A stretch of DNA of 64,000 bases, taken from NCBI GenBank assembly GCA_947650285.1, contig CANTFL010001264.1, positions 186,001-250,000 of the forward strand, in the 5' to 3' direction. Both the position numbers and the translations under genes were made by a program. This DNA comes from Hyaloperonospora brassicae (lineage: Eukaryota; Oomycota; Peronosporomycetes; Peronosporales; Peronosporaceae). Of this stretch, positions 58,780 to 64,000 are shown one piece after another; position 1 is the stretch's first letter; each line of letters begins with the position of its first letter. The notes beneath the pieces were generated by a model that saw only the letters and a list, made by a program, of their open reading frames with translations, did no database searches and had not been told where the DNA came from.

Positions 58780-60813
58780 CATGGAAGAGGCAAGCGCCGA
58801 AATTAATTCTCATGCGCAGCTGGAAAGCTTTTAAGTTGTTACCAAACGCACAAGAAGGGTCGACAATAAGAAAAACGGTGACGTAAAAGCTGTAATTCTT
58901 GTTTGCTCCCATTCGAACCCCTTAGTCATTCTCTTAGATGCTAGACTTTGCCATCGTATGTCATCCACACGCAGCACGGGCTGTTTGTTCAAGGTCAGTA
59001 TACGGCAAGGAGAAGCTGTAGATTGGCAGGTACAAGTTGACAACGAAGAACACAACCACGAGCCGTTTGCCCACCAGTCTGCCCATCCACAAGAGAGCAA
59101 TTTGACACGGGAAGCTCGGCAAAATGATTGGCTTTATCACGTGCTACAGTGACACCTGGTTGCATATTCACCTCACTGCGGCAGAATCATGATGCCTTGA
59201 CCACATCTCAAGAAGCTTACAGCCTGCTTCATGCAGAACGTAAAAGGATGCTGACGGGCCGCTCTCGGCTAACAACTCTCTTGGAATCTTTGGAAGACAG
59301 TGACTACGTCTATCAGGTTGACTTACAACAGCAAATATCTTACATGCTAATAATCTCCCCATTGATAAAGAAGATTTGTCGGAAGTACAGTGCTGATTGT
59401 GTGTGGTTTAATGACATAACATGCAATACCAACAGATATGGACCCTCTCCTGGTGTCACAGCAACAAAATGTACCTTTACCTTTTCTTACTATTACATTC
59501 AGATCGAGACTTTGGCCGACTACCGGTGGGCAATGCGCCATATCCTAGAAGTTCTCCAGGCGTATGGACTAGACACAGCACTAACCTTTGTCACTGATAA
59601 GGAGCTTGCACTGATGAACGCGCTCGCCGAGGCGTTTCCAAACGCGCATTGCTTGCTATACCGCTGGCATATCAGCAGAAACATTTAGCCAAGCAAAGGT
59701 CAGCATTCGAAACATTGGAAACCTAAAAAGAGTTTAACAAAGCTTGGAATCGACTGGTTGCTGCCACAATGATGAAAAATTATGAAACGCAACTTGGGTT
59801 TATGCATGCCACCTTCCCTGCAGTTTCGATGCGTTATGTTGATACAACTTGGCTTACGTTTAAAAAGAGATTCTTCGCTGCTTTCCTTCAAGATAAACGC
59901 CATTAGGACCACGTTACGACATCACGCGTGGAGAGTGCCCATGCCGCTCTCAAGATATGGATTGCTGTGTAAACAAGTAATATATATGATAAATCGATCA
60001 TTCTCTCCCGTGTCTTTTTGACAACTTATTTGTTGCAGATGATCCAAAATCAGTGGATTTAGCAGCTCGCCTTGCTTGTGAAGGTCAGCTTGCTGTTTTT
60101 TTGCAGCAAAATGTACAGCAGCATGCCATTGTAAACATGCAGCTTGGTCCGATGTTCTCACCGATATGGGAAAGATTTTGGTAATAGGCTTGTGTGCTGC
60201 GCATCAGCAATACCAGCAGCGACTAGAAGATGATGAGGATTGTCAAGGTATGTAGACTTCGACAATTTTGCATGGACTGAATGGGACAGACTGATAACTC
60301 TTACTGTTAGTCTTGTTGACATCTACAATGGGCTATCCTTCTGCGCATGCATTTCTTCATCGAGTTGTACCACTATCGGTCAATGATTTCGATCAACACT
60401 AATGGCTGGACCAGCCACCAATGCTGAAGGATGTCACGGTCGTGCCATCTACAGTTTCAATCCAGACAGCATTGAAGAGTATTGAAGACGAATATGTCGA
60501 TGACACAAACAATTGCAAGCGCATTCTCCTTGACCATGTTTTGGCAGTCCCTGAGACCGGTTATCGTGATCCTGTGGAAGTGCATACACGTGGTCGTCCA
60601 ACGGGGTCGACACAGCGACTACCATCGCTGCTTAAGCATGTGGATGCTGCTTTGGGTGCTCCAGTGCGACTCCGAAGATGTAGGATCTGTCAAGAAACCT
60701 GCCATAATTCCTGCACCTGTCGTCAATCATTAGCACCAGCACCAGTAGATTTAACTTTACCGGTAGTTTTACCGTCAGTAGTAGGTCTAGAAGTCCAAAA
60801 TTTATTATTTTGA
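58780..60813 (+). pseudogene. MULE/FAR1-type transposase remnant
   Basis: Pieces in order: a FAR1-like DNA-binding part with W-x-V-x-V and NEEHNHEP (58958-59152); the MULE catalytic domain at 59290-59688 with ETLADYRWAMRHILEVL, FVTDKELALMNAL and HCLLYRWHISRNI; a shifted piece with VESAHAALKIWI (about 59930); and a C-terminal piece 60421-60813 with VHTRGRPTGSTQR and a zinc knuckle CRICQETCHNSCTC. Several stops and shifts separate them, so no active transposase can be made. Confidence 0.85.
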
Positions 60814-60996
60814 CGAATTGAAATCCCTAATAACAGGTATGCTTTTCCAAACAGCAACCCCAGTTATGTGACTTGAATAATTGGTACTGATGGATTTAGG
60901 GCTAGTATTGTTGGGCAGACACTGATTTGCAGTTTGTTGAACACAATGCATTTGATCTGTTTGAGAGATAAATGCGTGCGGCAAAACGTTGGTATC

Positions 60997-61189
60997 AGGG
61001 GGTGCAAGGTTGTTCATTGTGGGTTAAAAGAGAAGAAAGGTGGTCAAAATGGTAGTGCAAGGCTGTTGTTAGGGGGTCAGAGAAGTCGTTGAATATTAAG
61101 TTCTGATTCGCCACTTGAACCAATCAGAGACCATAGTTTGTGGGGTGGGTGCTGGTGAACGAAAGGTTGAGTGATGAATAACAAATCCC
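60997..61189 (-). repeat. Right terminal inverted repeat of the MULE
   Basis: 193 bp, complement of the left repeat; starts after the stop of the transposase remnant. Confidence 0.88.
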
Positions 61190-61266
61190 TAGTTATATGG
61201 TCGAGAATAAGCACGAAATTCACCATCGCCTTTCTTACCTAAATCGTATCTAGACCCTCTCATTTA

Positions 61267-61728
61267 TGTATCGGGACATTGGACTCTTCGACTGACACAC
61301 TTAAATTGTATTGACATAGTATAGTGTAGACTAGCGCATTGAAACCCCACGTACACTGTACGTGTATAGGAAGGCAACACTATTTCATGAAGACGCTTAG
61401 TAGAAGGGAAAAGTAAAACTAAACATGTTCTGTGATTGAAGCCTTCCCAAAAGAATCTCTTTGACCTTAATTTATTGCATTGTACTACGACTCCAAAATA
61501 TATCCACCTGTTCACCCCGTCGCGCGCGTCTAGCAGCGATTGGTGACTATTTGTTTGATTCATGGTCTGATTCAAACAATGACTAGATGATTGCCGGATG
61601 TTAGATCTGACGGCAGGAATTCCAATATATTTACTTTGCAATGTTTATATTAGAAGACATTTTTTACGGTAAAAAATTATCAACCAACTTTTGATGTCAA
61701 TGACACGTAACCGGCTCACACCATTTCA
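61267..61728 (-). repeat. Old solo LTR, Gypsy-related
   Basis: About 462 bp from TGTATCGGGACA to CCATTTCA. It shares the GGGAAAAGTAAAACT block (61406) and GCGCGCGTCTAGCAGCGATTGGTG (61523-61546) with the other LTRs. Flanks ATTTA and ACTTA agree at four of five bases. Strongly diverged, hence older. Confidence 0.65.
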
Positions 61729-63210
61729 ACTTAAAATTCGACGCTTCTAAAATACTTACGCAGTTAATGTTTCCAGAAATTGCCACTATGCAGACATATA
61801 TATGTATATATATATTAGAGGCATCCAGAGGGAAATGATATGTTCTTTCATATATAACATTGGGCAGAATCATTTGCTACCGTCACAGGAGAGTCTAAAT
61901 TTGACGACTGCAAATTTAAAGGAGTAACCATATAGAATTTGAAATCAAATACTAGGATGATTTAAACATTACTTAAAAAATCTTGATAGTAGATCGTAAT
62001 TGTGACATGTCCTAAGCAGTGGTAAAGAGATCTTGCCACCTCGCGTTGACTGTATGTTCGACAGAAGCTTCATTTTATATTTCTACACCGATAAATGATT
62101 TGCGTCTGCTTGTACGTTGCTGGTAGAGATTATAACAATGATATAAACAGCTTCTTGACATGAAAAGTCACGCAACAATTGTGAAACATGTTGTACTCTT
62201 TTTCATGCAGTGTAGTGCATCGATCCTTCATCTCAAGAACGTCCATTCTATCAGGTTTCTAAACCTTGCAGTCCACCTTTTCCATACCGATCGAGTCGGG
62301 CCCAAACCCTTCATCTAGTGATGATAGAGGTAATTACAAAATTCATGACAGGCTAGACAGAGTACGCGCAGCCATCATTAACCATTCGTATGCGATGCGT
62401 AGCCGTCTGGGTCAAGCTAATCGAATAAATACGTGTCTTTTGGAGATCTGCGAGGGGGACGGTTCATGCAGAGCTAAGGGGGAAATGGCAGTTGTAAATG
62501 TGTGAGCTATGTTGTACGGCAGCAGGAGGGCCGTGAGAGCCGTCGTCAAGCAAGCTTCCTTGCTTACCTATCGATCTCGATGTGAGCTCCTTTTTTTAGG
62601 ATGAATAGGAGCTTCTCGTGACTCGGACACCCGCCAACAATGGTACATCATTCGACGAATACTATAAGGTCGCGGCGAGGCTTCTTGCACATGATGTTGA
62701 AGTCTGTCACATGATACAAAAAAAGGCTCACAAAGGACGGGATCACAATTACATGCATCACGGCTGTCAATAGTTCGTCACGAGCAACTTCATTGTGCTC
62801 TAACCAGCTAATGGGTCAGGAAATACACTTTACCTAGCCGTGTGCGAGGTAGTAAAAATGGCGTCCAACGTTTACCAGAATGTCGGTCTCTCGTACATGA
62901 TCAGGAAAGCAGTCGTAGACAATGTCATCGGGGATGCACAATCTACAAATGATCGTCTCATTTCGATCGTCGTGAAGTGAAGGGATTACTGTTCTTTATT
63001 TTTGTAGCGTCGTGTTTTGTTTATTCTTTGGTTTGCCTTAGCAAGTTCATTTGACGTCGACACAGAAGAAGATGGAGTCCAAAACCAACTTGTAAATGTA
63101 CATCTTGTAATGTCATACTACATCAAGCAAAGGTGATACCGTGTTTAATGATGCTTTTACTCATCCAGGGCCAGGAGCAGGCGCTGGACAGCGTGGTTGT
63201 AAACCTGGGC
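61729..63210. other. Spacer between solo LTRs
   Basis: No recognised gene. A 79-codon frame at 62266-62505 (Ser/Asp-rich then basic) is the longest and has no known motif. An AT-dinucleotide run lies at about 61797-61816. Confidence 0.4.
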
Positions 63211-63649
63211 TGTAACGGGGCACTGTTGACTACGTACTGGTTGACCAGTACGGACTATACTTCCACTGACGACAGTGGTCGACAGTGCCCTACTAGGTGT
63301 TAAAGGAACACAGAGGAAGGAAAGGAGACTAAGTAGTCAGACTAGTCTCTGGTAAAAGTAAAACTGTATTAATATAATCAAGTCCTATAACTCCTTGAAT
63401 CTTCTGTTGTCCTGACTTAATTTATCAATGTAACTAAACGTATGATGACGTCTACTCACCACCCATTGCGCGCGTCTAGCAGCGATTGGTGGGTTGATAT
63501 CACCACGATATCAGCCAATGAGTAGACCCTTCGGTCATCTCAACAATATCACCATGTCTTGTGATATTGTTAAAAGAATATTCGACGTAATATTCTTTAT
63601 TGTCAAATTGTTTCAATGTCAATTTCATGTAACGGGCTACCCCGTTACA
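63211..63649 (-). repeat. Solo LTR, Gypsy-related
   Basis: 439 bp, TGTAACGGGGCA to CCCGTTACA, flanked by TGGGC (63206-63210 and 63650-63654). Close relative of the solo LTR at 50147. Its start folds as a nested hairpin (CGTACTGG with CCAGTACG at 63233-63252; CCACTG with CAGTGG just after). Confidence 0.9.
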
Positions 63650-64000
63650 TGGGCAAGCAAGAGAAAGATCTACAATTTGACTATGGTCACACTGTCAAGA
63701 GTTTGGCACACTCACACACCTTGCGCACGTCCAAAAGCTGTGCGAAATTAGGAGTCAAAGAGTCTAGCGCCACGAAAGGTGGAAGAGCAGAGGCAGACCG
63801 CGTTCGCCGGGTACATTTCACTTGTGTCGCAAGCAACATCATGCACTCTTTCAATATTAGCCAACACGACTAAGAGCTTCTTATAAAACTGGCACAGTTC
63901 TCTGGAATGGATGACTGGTATCGAAGGGCGAGATCCAAAGCTTTCTCAAGAGCTTCCTCTTTTGTCTAGACGAATTTGATGTGCTTGACCTTGTGACATA
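63650..64000. other. Right edge, no assignable gene
   Basis: Contains the right TGGGC duplication. A minus-strand frame at 63880-64000 has some helical, gag-like character (EEALEKALDLALRYQSS) and may enter from outside the window, but it carries an in-frame stop and is too short to call. Confidence 0.25.

Larger units (their letters stand above)
58565..61189 (+). mobile_element. Mutator-like (MULE) DNA transposon, decayed
   Basis: Long terminal inverted repeats: 58565-58759 and the complement of 60997-61189, highly similar over about 195 bp and ending G(G/C)GATTT. Flanked by an 8-bp duplication TAGTTATA (58557-58564 and 61190-61197). Internally it carries a broken FAR1/MULE-type transposase. 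Long inverted repeats and an 8-9 bp duplication are typical of the superfamily. Confidence 0.88.

Overview
The window reads as a nuclear contig from an oomycete (Phytophthora / downy-mildew type). The basis is short GT-AG introns (61-122 nt, several with a TAAC-type branch site and GTGCGT or GTAAG donors), a match to the oomycete initiator in front of the triosephosphate isomerase gene, a gene set and LTR-element content typical of the group, and long AT-rich gene-free blocks between transposons. This assignment is inference; no species-level marker was recognised.

Layout. 1-2593 (-): a casein-kinase-1/TTBK-like protein kinase with three exons, running off the left edge through a repetitive tail. 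About 3.2-12.3 kb: AT-rich, no convincing gene. 12311-13357: a dead hAT transposon with perfect 16-bp terminal inverted repeats. 15360-20507: a Copia element (-) with 320-bp LTRs and TTAAT duplications. 21262-29211 (-) and 40988-48963 (+): two Gypsy chromodomain elements (copies A and B) in opposite orientation, each with its own 5-bp target duplication. Between them lies an 11.8-kb gene island: triosephosphate isomerase (29770-30525 +), one or two small uncertain genes, a 1,126-residue Ser-rich membrane protein (32160-35875 -, five exons) and a RING-H2 ubiquitin-ligase-type protein (36434-38545 -, seven exons). 50147-50582 and 63211-63649: solo LTRs of related families with target duplications. 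61267-61728: an older solo LTR. 58565-61189: a decayed Mutator-like element with about 195-bp inverted repeats.

The most unusual signal is in the Gypsy family. LTRs, gag, pol and the 3' part are built as an almost continuous chain of short perfect inverted repeats (arms 6-14 bp), superimposed on protein-coding sequence. Copies A and B differ by the exact presence or absence of one such hairpin, and a 28-bp perfect palindrome lies in the protease/RT spacer. The elements also carry a long antisense reading frame (535 codons in copy A) encoding a coiled-coil protein. It overlaps the chromodomain end of pol and is broken by three stop codons shared by both copies. Other lesions are shared too, so the lineage that spread was probably already defective and moved in trans. 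Copy A landed inside a reading frame that becomes continuous if the element and one target duplication are removed.

The host genes have no obvious common pathway: a signalling kinase, a glycolytic enzyme, a membrane protein and a ubiquitin ligase. The exon models for the kinase, membrane protein and RING genes were built by hand from phase-consistent splice sites. The start codons shown by simple frame translation (GTG for the membrane protein, far-upstream ATG for the isomerase) are not the ones I support.
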